Shown here in pieces: positions 23,575 through 34,700 of a DNA stretch of 64,000 nt (its first letter is position 1; each line of letters starts with the position of its first letter). Origin of the DNA: Eumeta japonica (taxonomy: Eukaryota > Arthropoda > Insecta > Lepidoptera > Psychidae); NCBI GenBank assembly GCA_005406025.1, contig BGZK01000086.1, positions 434,001 to 498,000 of the forward strand. Reading direction: 5' to 3'. The translations under genes and the position numbers were made by a program. A model generated the notes under the pieces. It saw nothing but the letters and a program-made list of their open reading frames with translations, did not search any database and was not told the DNA's origin.

Positions 23575-24560
23575 CAGGGCCAAATCAAATCAAAATATCT
23601 TTATTTTGTGGGTAATAGAAGATACAATTGAAATACGTCAGAAGCGATTGTTTCGACATTATTATTACCACACATTCTAAATGTTGATTAATTTGGACAA
23701 GAAACTCAAGATTCGCTCTTATTTACTTATCGATACAAAATATTGAGTAATTAATAGTTTAGTATAACACTTAGAAATAATATGGAAAGAACATGACAGC
23801 CAATCCCATGGGTTTTATTCATTAGGATATTCAGACATAACCCTTGCCATATAACTTTCTTTTCACGAAACGTTTAAATTTATGAAATAAGAAAATTTGA
23901 ATTTTTCTTGGGATCTTATAATAGCGCACACATTGCCCCTTCAATATTTCGCTACTTTTGCTTAGACGGGTTTCATGAGCAGCAAGATCGTTCTTATATC
24001 TAGTGTTAATGTTATGGATGTTGCTCCTTTTTTGGAACGATTCTATATATCTCTTGACATATAGCAGGTTTTTATATATGTATTGCGATACTAAAGTTAA
24101 AATATTAATTTTCTTAAAGTTTTCTCTGAGAAATGTCATTGGTTTCAAATCAAAAACAGCACGAATAGCTCGCTTTTGCAGCACGAAAATTATGTTACTA
24201 TCGGCTACGTGACCCCATGACAAAATTCCATAGGTCATGAGACAATGAAAATAACTGAAATAAACTAGTTTCGCGGCGCTTTCATCTATAAGTCGCCGAA
24301 TTTTTTTCACTGTATATACTGCAGAACTAAGCCTTTTCACCAATTTTGTAATATGAGAATTTCAACGCAATTTAGCATCTAAACTGAGACCAAGGAATAA
24401 GGTCGTGTCCACAACATCCAGTATCTCGTTCCTGACCGTTACGTTTGCATCGACCGGTATAGAACTAGTCAGGGAAAATTTAACAAGTTTTGTTTTCTTC
24501 CCATTGAGAAAAAGATAATTGATACTAAATCACTCAAATATTTCAAAGGGTACCATTTAC
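23575..24560 (-). mobile_element. LINE 3' end (CR1/Jockey-like reverse transcriptase relic)
   Basis: On the minus strand, 24550-24360 reads KLVKFSLTSSIPVDANVTVR and DTTLFLGLSLDAKL; 24343-23831 is an open frame of 170 codons with LVYFSYFHCLMTYGILSWG and VLQKRAIRAVF. These are the palm-end and thumb blocks of reverse transcriptases of the CR1/Jockey group ('LG..LD..L.W..HI', 'Y.YF.S.L.YGI..WG', 'IQKRAIR'). It ends at 23575 in a tail whose minus strand is 'aaagatattttgatttgatt', a common 3' terminus of such elements in insects. The 5' part is missing. One stop separates the two pieces. The element abuts the minisatellite. Confidence 0.85.
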
Positions 24561-24799
24561 TTCGTTAAAAGCTGGTTATTGCCTATTAACTATAAAAAAT
24601 TAAAAAGTATCATCAGAAAACAGGACAATCCCATACCCATACCAACCATTTAAAACCATTTACTACTAACAACATAACAAAGATTAAGACGTGGCAGTCA
24701 AAATAGAATTTCTTGGACTACTCGAGAATACTATTGTACTCTTTGGTATCTTTTATATTATAAATATTAACGGAAAAATAATAAAAAAAATTATTACAT

Positions 24800-24885
24800 C
24801 GAAATATCTAAATATGTAAATTTACATTTATGATATATGTATGTATACATATATCATATATGTATACATATATGATATGAATATT
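24800..24885. repeat. AT/GTATAC palindromic microsatellite
   Basis: 'gatatatgtatgtatacata' and 'tatcatatatgtatacatat' form a self-complementary run of simple sequence next to the following transposon relic. Confidence 0.6.
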
Positions 24886-24939
24886 TGGCTTAATTTGGCT
24901 CCCTTCACAAGATTTTGTTATAATTAAAAATGAACCACA

Positions 24940-26110
24940 TTTAATATGTCAAGGTGAACTAAATGAATTAGTTTGAGATCTAAAATCTAAAACTTAAGCT
25001 GTTCCATTGCTAAAGTAAATTCAGCAATGGAATTTACTTCATCCAAGTACAAGAATTTCAGTATATCGACAACGTGATGTTGAATTCGTAGATTTTTTTA
25101 AAGAAGAAAGTGGTCTTACATATGGCAGTGATGTGCAAAGGCTTATGGAAAAATTAAACTATGACTATACACCAGATCAATGGAGATTATTCTTTGACTC
25201 TTCAAAATTAAGTTTAAAAGCAGTATTGTTGCATAATGCCAATGAACTTCCACCTATACCTTTAGCACATGGCATCCACATAAAAGAGACGTATGCTAAT
25301 ACAAAAAAAAAACCTGCTTCAGAAAATCCATCACAACTATCATTCTTAGAAGATATGCGCAGTTCTTAAAGTAGTTGCAATATTTTGTGGCTTGCAAGGA
25401 GGCTACACGAAATTCTAGGCAAGGTTAGTTTCTAGGTAAGTGGGATAGCAAAGCTAGAAGTCAACACTACATTAGAAAAGAATGACCAATAAAAACTACT
25501 TACATTCCTGGACAAAAAAATTTTTCTGAAAACCTATTGCTAGAGTCAAACGATATCATTTTGCCGCCTTCACATACCAAATTAAGCCCCATGAAAAACT
25601 TCGTTAAAGCATGGATAGAAATGGAGTTCTTTTTTTTGATATTGAAAAAAATTGTTTCCTAGATTGAGTGAAACTAAGTTAAATGAAGAAATTTTATTTT
25701 AGGGCCGGATATAAGGTCATGAAAGATTCCAATTTTATATCAAAATTAAAAACAGAAGAAAAAACGCATGGCTTTCGTTTGTTGAAGAGACAAATTTTTT
25801 TTTAATACAAAATCTTCAAACTATAAGGAAGATGCTTTCTAAACTACTGGAAGATTATAAAGTCTTGGAATATGATATGACTTTGACGATTCATTTTCTT
25901 GATTCCCGCCCAACAAGTTTTTCCCAGAAAACTTAGGTGCTGTAAACGACGAGCACGAGGAGAGATTCCACCAGGTTATCACAGCGATGGAAAAAAGGGA
26001 AAATGGTCTTCGAGAATGGTCACATCATTTTTGTTGGACATCAAAACGAGATCACCCATCACTCTATCATAAGGGACAAGCAAAACGAACGAAAAAAATC
26101 TTCAGAATAT
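24940..26110 (+). mobile_element. Relic of a multicopy ERFHQ-family gene (probable transposon), + strand
   Basis: From about 25040 the reading is DVEFVDFFKEESGLTYGSDV, then an open piece at 25133-25369 with YTPDQWRLFFDSSKLSLKAV and IPLAHGIHIKETY. After a gap with shifts follow LQGGYTKF, YIPGQKNFSENLL, LPPSHTKLSPMKNFVKAW and finally ENLGAVNDEHEERFHQ with CWTSKRDHPSLYHKGQAKR. I know proteins with this block order as an uncharacterised multicopy family in arthropod genomes, which behaves like a transposon gene; I know no established name. Frames are broken at several places. Confidence 0.65.
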
Positions 26111-26749
26111 ATTTTTTTAAAGTTAATAACGACTCAGTTATTTTTGTATTTTTTTTTTCAAATAAATATATTTTTCTAAGAAAATGGATGTTTGATTTTT
26201 TTATATAGACGTATTTTAATTAATTTTATGCCAAGGTATAGAAAAAAACGAGTTGCAATTTTTTTTTGTTGGCCAGTGTTATCTGTTAGAATACGAAACA
26301 GAAGACTTTATGCCCATGTTCAAAAAATGTATAAAACCATAAAAATTGCATCAATGCCCGATGCGACGAAATCAGGGTTACGATCGAAATAAAGGGCGGA
26401 ATTGGAATGAGAAAGAATCATTACTAAATTATAGATAGCGCAGAGCAGCGGGTGAATAAAGCGGCTACCTACTACATGATAAACTTTATTTATAAATTTC
26501 ATAAATGACACCGGTTAACACGATTTTTGGGTCTGACTTGTACATGATAAATTTTAATTTCTCATACGCCAAAATCAAAAGATTTTCTTTATCAGTTTGC
26601 TTTTGTAGAAACTAGAGCAATTCTTCAATTTCTCAGCAAAAATTACAGATTTTTTATAATTACACTTTAAATTATAATTAAAAAAGTTTTGGCTGTATAT
26701 AAGTCTTTTTTATTAAAGATTTATGATACAATAACATATAGATGTAAAA

Positions 26750-27022
26750 TATTTTTTTAATTTTTCTTTTGTGTTCGTGTGAGTTCTCTCGTGTTAAACC
26801 CCAAATGCAATCTCCCATCATATTCTCGTTGCACTGCCCTTGACAGCGCCGTTCCAAGTTCATCACGTCTTGGTGAAAACGTTCTCCTTGTTCCTCGGAG
26901 TAGGCACCCACTTCATCTTTAAATTCGTCCAGATGAGAATGTAGCATATGAAGTTTGACAAATTCACCGCAAATAAAACAGAATGAATCAACTTCATGTT
27001 TCCTCTGTCTTGATGACATTTT
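26750..27022 (-). mobile_element. Relic of a second ERFHQ-family gene, minus strand, internally deleted
   Basis: The minus-strand frame (27040-26678) begins MSSRQRKHEVDSFCFICGEF and continues with HSHLDEFKDEVGAYSEEQGE followed by RFHQDVMNLERRCQGQCNEN and CIWGLTRENSHEHKRK. The first part is the amino end of such proteins (a C-x2-C pair), the second their carboxy end; the large middle part is absent. The block GAYSEEQGERFHQ corresponds to GAVNDEHEERFHQ in the + strand relic 900 bases away, so both belong to the same superfamily but to different subfamilies. Confidence 0.65.
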
Positions 27023-27040
27023 TAACTGAGTAATACACAA

Positions 27041-29279
27041 ATGTAGTTGCTACAGCTGTAATAGACAAGTGAACATTCCCTACTCCTACTGCGCCTCTTA
27101 CAAATAATAATACAGTTTACTTTCGGGTTAATCAAAGTGCTGCCATCTTTCGTTTATGAAGTAAATTAAAATATACTTATCATTGTATATCAGGCAAAAG
27201 CAAACATTACAAAGTAAAAAAAATCACGTGATTTTCAATGTCTAAAATCAGAATTTAAGCTATAGAATAGAAACCCAGAAAAAAAAAATTGTTGACCCGG
27301 TGTTATCGACAGCGATAACATTATTAGAACCTTTCCCTATAATCTAAAAGCAAATTATAATTTTGTAAGAAATATCGGAATCGACTTTTACTCTGTTATG
27401 AAGAACTGTCCATAATCGTAATATTAAAAAGTAATCATTATTATTGATAACATATTGCTCAAATAAAAAGTTAGTCTTGTATTCTTAAACACATTATTAT
27501 TATTTTGTAGTTTATTTTTCGTAACTATGCATATTCGTATGCACTCGATAACATTTTGTATCGGTCCTAAACGGAAATTGCACTCTGACACGAAACATGA
27601 TATTTTGATATTTTTGGGGACTTGGTAGTTTACCGTATATCGCAAACATCGCCGTAAATACATATTTCCACATATAACCGAATCAAATATAATAACAACA
27701 TAAACTGTGTACAATATATACTTTTTAATTTAACCGTATATTTAAAAAATTCAAGAGGTCCATGTGATGTCTCAAGTGTGTACGCTGAGTTTCGAATAAA
27801 AAACAAACCACGTTTTATCTCTTTTTGGCAAATACGCTTGTGCAAGTGCTAAAAAGAAACACATATACAGGCGAAGTTTCGAAAATTTTAGGCGCTCTCT
27901 ATGCTATATTTACTCTGAGCGGAGGTCGTGCGCATAGAGAAGTATGAAAATACAAATGTGGATGAGGGACGTGCGTGGTGTATGCAGCCGGCATTAGTCA
28001 CAATATTATATTTTGGCGACTGTGAGTATTTTTCTGTGTTTCTGTTCGTATTATAGACGCATGAGTCAGCGTAGCAGTTATTAAAAAAAAATATGCATGT
28101 ATATTGTGCATATTTCACTTCACTGCATATTAATTTCAATGAACAAAATTTAAATTGTAGAATGACGTGATAGTCTTTATAATTGATAGCAATTTCGTTT
28201 CATGAAAGTAATGTAAGCACATTACAATAAAAATCGGTCAAGTAAGTGTCGGCCCGCGAGTAGTGTAGAATTCCGTAGTTGACGTCATAATATACGGATT
28301 TAGAAGTGATCTTTTTGTTTGATACTATGGCTATATTAATAAGTACACGGTCTAACGGCTATAATAGCGTCATCTAAGTAAGTTTTAGTAAAAGTTTATA
28401 ATTTATTTAATAAAAATTTTATATTTTACCTGTCTAATTCATTTTATAAACTGGTCGTTTATTACTCGTTAACCTGTAAGGCCTCCTTAGCTATTATAAT
28501 TTTCGTTTTAACTTCGATAAATATTGGAATATACCTGTGCATTTTTTCATATATCCAAGAGCAGCTGGCGGGGGACACTTAACTCTAACGAAAATCAGTA
28601 GTTTAAGACTTAATGTTTCGCGACCGGATCCCTGATTTGAAAAATAGTTACAATGCGCCCGCAATATTTTATATGACCCATTCAACGACATACCACATCA
28701 TTAGATAGACTAGAAAAAAAATCATCCACACTATATGTAAGGGAGGTACTCTAAAAATAATTATTTATTCGAGATTTTATTTTACTATTTTAACAGCATA
28801 ATTAATATATATATATATAGGTATATATCCATGCCAAATTACAGCTTTCTAATAACATGAGAGTCTCAGAGCTACGCCGCGGGCAGACTTGTAGACTACA
28901 CGTAGCTGGAAGATTACGAAACCCTTAAAAGAAACAATAAGTGTCAATTAGTATAACCATGTAAATCTATACATATAAAAATGTATCGCCAAAATGTGTG
29001 TACGCGCATCACTTCCGAACGACTGCACCAAATTGGATAATTCTTTTTTTGTTGTGTTCGTTATCATCAGGACAAGATATGTATGAAAGAAAATAACTCT
29101 TTCTATCTGTCTGTCTGTTTGTCCAGAGTATCTTCGGAATGGCTAAACAGATCACGATGCGTCTTTTACTGGGAAGAGGAAGAGCTTACTGGAGTACATT
29201 TAGATACTTTTTATCATAATATTTTTAGGGTTCCTGAGTGCCCTTAAAAATGGAATAATTGATTTGAATTGAATCAAAA
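27041..29279. other. Intergenic, unassigned
   Basis: No gene seen. Around 28228-28300 'aatcggtcaagtaagtgtcg' followed by 'gcccgcgagtagtgtagaat' and 'tccgtag' looks like the end of a known type of insect DNA element, but no second end is found. 28980-29170 holds the dispersed repeat wording also seen near 2760. Confidence 0.35.
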
Positions 29280-29410
29280 GCAAAACCACAATCGGGATTA
29301 GATGGAAAGGAAATCAAGGCCGAGGAGCGAAGTAGGAATCACGTGGACACGGCGTCATCATTCCCAAAAGAGGGGTCGGAATTGAATTTAAAGACCGGAT
29401 CAAAACTATT
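29280..29410 (+). repeat. Degenerate dispersed repeat, copy 4 (purine-rich body)
   Basis: Words such as 'caatcgggattagatgg', 'gtaggaatcacgtgg' and 'gtcggaattgaat'; head not clear. Confidence 0.45.
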
Positions 29411-29794
29411 ATACAACTATTAAACATAAAACTATTAAACATCGATTCTAAAAGTTTATTTGCTCGTAGAAATCTACACTATACTCAAGTAATATTAGCT
29501 ATATTTTATCATACAGTTTCACAAAACCAATTCGGTCCTAAAATGAAATTGTTTTTGTATCCAGTTAGAGTACCCGACATACGCGACCATATTATCCGGC
29601 AAAAACAAAAGGCCAATCTTAGTCTCGTCTCTTGCTGGTGAGTCGCTCACTATGGTTTCAATACCGATCAATCAACGTATCTCAAAATATAGAAAACCAC
29701 AGCGTACAGCTCCAAATTCAAGTATTGTGAATTGTTGAGCCATTTTCGGGTGTCTTCTCTCTACGAAGGGCCCACATATATATATTGATGCATA

Positions 29795-30162
29795 CAGTGT
29801 CGGACTGGTCATACAGTCGAGGTGGCGTGTGCCGGCCAGGCCCCGGCTGCGCGGGCCCGACCGCACCCACCCTCGGCTGACGACCCACACGTAGAATAGT
29901 TCACATGTGGTTGACCGGTTGACCACAAGACCATCAATTAAACTTCTCGCTATTTAACTCCAAAATATGACTCTCTTGTGCATTTTAAGCTCAAAAATTG
30001 TAATGTTTTTTTTTTTTTTGTTTTTGAAAACAGTGTTTACTAGTTAATTAAATTGTGGAATTCGATGATGTTTTGGTAAAAAAATGATGTATCTTTTGAA
30101 GGCTTCTGAGGGCCCTTAAATTCATAATACCACCTGGGCCCTTCAAACCCAGTCCGACCCTG
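29795..30162. mobile_element. Non-autonomous hAT-type element with target duplication
   Basis: The left end CAGTGTCGGACTGG (29795) and right end CCCAGTCCGACCCTG (to 30162) are inverted copies with one mismatch in the first 14 bases. Directly outside both stands the same 8-base word GATGCATA (29787-29794 and 30163-30170), the target-site duplication length of hAT elements. The element is 368 bases, with GC-rich ends and an AT-rich middle that includes a run of T, and codes for nothing. The intact ends and duplication indicate a rather young insertion. Confidence 0.9.
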
Positions 30163-30170
30163 GATGCATA

Positions 30171-31489
30171 CTACTAATCTCAAAAAATGGTTAAAGACAC
30201 TAGTAACGTATACTAAAAGATCAATAAATAAATATAAATAAACGGAAATAGTACAATAGTAACACATAAAAAATATAAAAAGCAGTCAAACATTGTAAGA
30301 AAATCATTTATAGCATAACTCTGTTGTCTTACCGTTTTTTCTATTCTTAAATAGAGAAATAATGCTATGAATACAAAATATAGAATTGACCTTGATATTT
30401 AAACCTATAACAAACATTTCAAGAGATTTCAAGAGAACGCAATCATGTGCCAAAATACATCGGCAATTGGATCTCACAGATAATTCGCTGAAGCTAATTT
30501 TGGATGCGATTCGCTTGCACCGCTAATTTTAAACAAGATCTGGTGAAAACACTCCTTGAGAACACTGTACTGTTTTAATCTTTTCACTGCGACGATGATT
30601 ATTACTGAAAGCAAACTAAATTCAATATATCGGAACGCCAATTTAATACCAGTCAAACGCGTATCGATTTTATACAATTAAGACTTCTTGGGATGATATC
30701 AATTATTTTATTCGCATAAATACTTTACACTTATTATAATTATTAGATCACGTATTTCTATAATTCCTAAAAAAGATAATGTTACGTTAAAACGAATTAC
30801 AAGCGGTAGTAATTTTCAGTTACTATTTTATTATTATATAGTGAAAACAACATGAAGATATTTCGTTTGTTTTAATTCCATCATTACTGATGCTTAACCT
30901 TTTGTCAAAAAAGCCTTCAAAGAATGTTCGAGAGTGTCCGCGATGTTGGTGAGTTTCGACAATCCAATAGGAGAATATTTTGGATATCCGACTAAAGTTT
31001 ACACAATTTGTTACGGCTGAGGACGAAACCAATCAATGCTAATTAACATCAAATTATATCCAAAAGCATTTTGCTCCATAGCTAATATCTAATGAGACAG
31101 AAATGCTCCGTGATTGCCTTTAGTAAGCTACCTTGTATCTAAACTAAGAATAGAACAATGTATTGTATTTGTTTTTATTACTGTTAAACAAGAACGTAAA
31201 TCAAAAAAATTTTTTTTGTAACAATATCTTTTCGCATATAAATACTTTCAATCGATATTTTTAATAATACGTAAAGATTCTTTAAACCATTCAAAGAATA
31301 ATCAAATAAATTGATAACAATTTAGCAAAAATTAAGCTAAAGCATTCATCTAAAAACCATTATCAAATCATAAGTCTCATTTAGTGCCATACATTGGTAA
31401 TAGTTTTCATTAGCACCACACATGTGACTTCACATCGTACCCGATTATGAATTCATTCATGCAGTTTTAGTGAACTTTGAAGACAGTGA
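30171..31489. other. AT-rich intergenic, nothing recognised
   Basis: No coding region with support on either strand; short open frames here show no conserved pattern. Confidence 0.4.
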
Positions 31490-31497
31490 ACCAGTGT

Positions 31498-31570
31498 CAG
31501 TGGCGTAGCTATGAGGCGGCTCGGACCGGGCGCCACCCATTTTGAGGTGACACCCGACTTCACCCGATCG
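31498..31570 (+). mobile_element. Possible end of a DNA transposon
   Basis: 'cagtggcgtagctatgaggc' followed by 'ggctcggaccgggcgcc' resembles a common end of insect DNA transposons beginning CAGTGGCGTAGC. No matching second end was found, so this is at best a truncated piece. It lies just upstream of gene copy C. Confidence 0.4.
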
Positions 31571-31758
31571 TGAATTGTAGATTCACAAAAAATACACAAC
31601 AAAAGAATCTTAACTATCACCAGTTCTTCCAGCTATAAAAAATCGTAAAACTGTGGCAGATTGCATAGCTGGTACTTGTATTTTTTGTATAGTAGATATA
31701 TTATGAATATAAGTGATTATGAATAATTTACTGATTTCTACCGTTTACTTTTTTCCAG

Positions 31759-34700
31759 ATGGATAAATACACCCCCATAAAATTCAAAAATGGGCATCTC
31801 GGCCTCAGGCACAAACAGATAAACACGCTCGTCCGCGAAGCAATTAGCCAGAACGTATCTTTCGAAAGCGTAAAAAATTCTCCTGAAACGTCGGCCGTGG
31901 ACAGGCTTTTCAAGATCGACTTCGCCTCGAAATGCAAGAACGTGGACTACATCGTCGAGAGCCTGAAAGCCAGAAGCATGCTGTACGTGAGCAGGGCGCT
32001 GAGGAGCGTGTGGCTGTTCTCGGACCGCCAGTATGAGACTGTCGTGAATCCCATATATTTGGAAGAGGTCCTTTTCCCCGAAATGTTGACCACGGCCGTC
32101 AACAAGACGATCCACTGTATAATTAAACATCTAAAAGATGAAAAACGTTATAATGATTTCTATCAGTATTACAAAACGAAAGGTAATATGAAGATTGCTA
32201 AGCGTTTCTTACCAAAGTGTCCTGAAGGGCTCCTATTGGCCGATATGGAGCTTTTCATGAAAGAAATGAGTCCCGATTATTTGAAATTACTTTGTGAAAA
32301 ATGTCCAAAAGTACTTTTAAAATATTTCAATACGCTAACGATGGATCGAAACGCATTTATCGATTTTACACATAAAGAGCATAAATATATAGACGTATCC
32401 AGGATTGTCTTGAAATTACAGCCGCAAATATATTTTGAAGTTATTGAAAAATATTGCAGCAAAAAAGCACACCATAAAAGATTGAGCCCTAAAGCCACAA
32501 AATACATAATGCAGAAGCATAAAGATAAATACTTGGCAAAGCCAGAGCTATATGGCGGTGCGTTGCTGCACCTGCCCACGCTTGCGCTCTGTCTCAGCGA
32601 GGAGGAGGCGCGGGAACTCCTGCTGAGGCTGGCCAGGGCCCAGTACCTGACGCCCTGGTTCACCCTCACGTACAAAAGCGGAGAACCGCTGTTGAAACGT
32701 ATCAACAAGGAGAATAAATTCAAATTAGTCAAAATAATATTTCAGAAGAAAAACTTTGGACAGGCGATTGACGAAGCACCGTATGCTCTCCCGGACCAGC
32801 CGTTCATGGACACCGACAGAGGCATATTTATCGATTACGACGTTCACGATATCGAACCTATGTTGAGATGTTACCTTAAGAAGAGAAAATATTGTAAATG
32901 GAGGCCTGCCGAAAGCTTAATGGACGATCTATACGATAAATATCGTTACGTAGGATTTCCTAAGGCCTTCCGGGAATTAAGAGTACGTCTGAAGACAGAA
33001 ACCTCGCACCATAATCGACTGATCATCCTGAATGTACTGGTGAGCAAAACGCTAAAGCGCGCCGACTACGTTCAAACACTGCTGAACATGGTAGGTACTG
33101 GACACGCCAACGAGCCGGCCACGCTGCGAGCAGGCTTCCTGCGTAGTCTGGTACGCCGCGCCGCCGCCTACAGCCTGCCGGACGGGCCGTGGCAGACTTT
33201 TCAGGATATGGTGCTGCAGGTCGTTCTCAAAACCGAAGTACCCTGCCACGAAGGTGTCCATGCGATTCTCATACATAACATTCTGAACGACGTCGATACG
33301 GCTCCTGACGTTTTTGAAAAATTCCATTCCTCGTTCGATCCCTTAAACAATTATGACTTGACAGCGAGCGAAAAACGTAAGGTATATAGTTATTTATACG
33401 AGAAACTTTTGGATCGTTGTAAAAGTGAAGTGCAAGCGCACAAACCGGCGACGGCGATAACGGACATATGGAACGTGCTCAGTCTGATCAAAACGCACAA
33501 AGTAGATGTTAACAGTTGTACTGAATTCCTAAGTATATTAAAACTTTTAATAAAACAGAACGCTGAAGATTGCGCAGGTTTGTTGATGGATCTCTACAAA
33601 AACAAGTGCTGTCGAAGGATGTTCACGAAAGAAAATTTCTTGCTGCTGCAAAACCAGGCCTCGTACTTGAATGCGCTGCGCCATGACCCGGCGCTGTTGA
33701 TGAATATCGACAAGTTCGAAGAACTCGCCTCGAAACGCCTCCCGAATTTTGATCGGTTCTTCTTAAAACTGAAACTGTATTTCGAAGAATTAGTACCGTC
33801 GTATTTGGGCATCATCGAAGAGAAGGTAAAAATGAAACCCAAAGAACACCAGAGTCCATCATTGATGCGAGGACTGTGCATACTCCAAGGAGCTGGCGTG
33901 TGGAAGACGGTGAGAGACATGGGCGCGAGAGGGCGGGAGGCGCGTCGTCTGCTCGCCGCGCTAACGGCCAATATACACATGGCCTTCGCTATGCAATCGG
34001 ATCAAGAAAAACTCTATACGGTACGGTATCTTGTCATTAAACACTTTTTACTTATTTTATTTATAAACTCATATCTATTTCCCAGAGTGGAAGACAGAAG
34101 CTATAGATCTCCACGTGATACGTTATTTGCACATCTCTCTTAGCTAAGAAACTTCACTGAACTTCGTAATATCCACCAATCACGCAAGCTCGTCGGTTTC
34201 GGGTCCCTAAAGCGTGGTCCTTCTTAAATATACTAATTTAATGTGCATAAAATTTCCTTTTATGCACAGTTTATTTTTTCAATGTTTAGCTTAATATTGT
34301 TGCTCACGTTTATTATTAAAAAAAATGCCGCTCACCCGCGCTCTCATCACGCACGTTCGCCCTATAGATTTCTTTCGTTAACCTAATTTCAATATAATTA
34401 ATCCTTTCCGGGTGACCAAACCACCTTAATATCAGGTTTTCTACTCTAATCACTACATGTTATTTCACACCGCTCTCTAACAACATAAAAATTCAAAATC
34501 GCAAAATATCTTTGCGATTTTGAATTTTTTAATATAACACTTGAAATACGTCACAACATTTAATATTTTAATATTACCATTTTTTTTTAATTACCACTCG
34601 TTCCCAAAGTGATTATCCTTCAAAAAGACCGAGCTAAAAACTTAAGGGTAGTTCTTTTCAAACCAAAATTATATACAAATACAATCATATATAAAACTAT

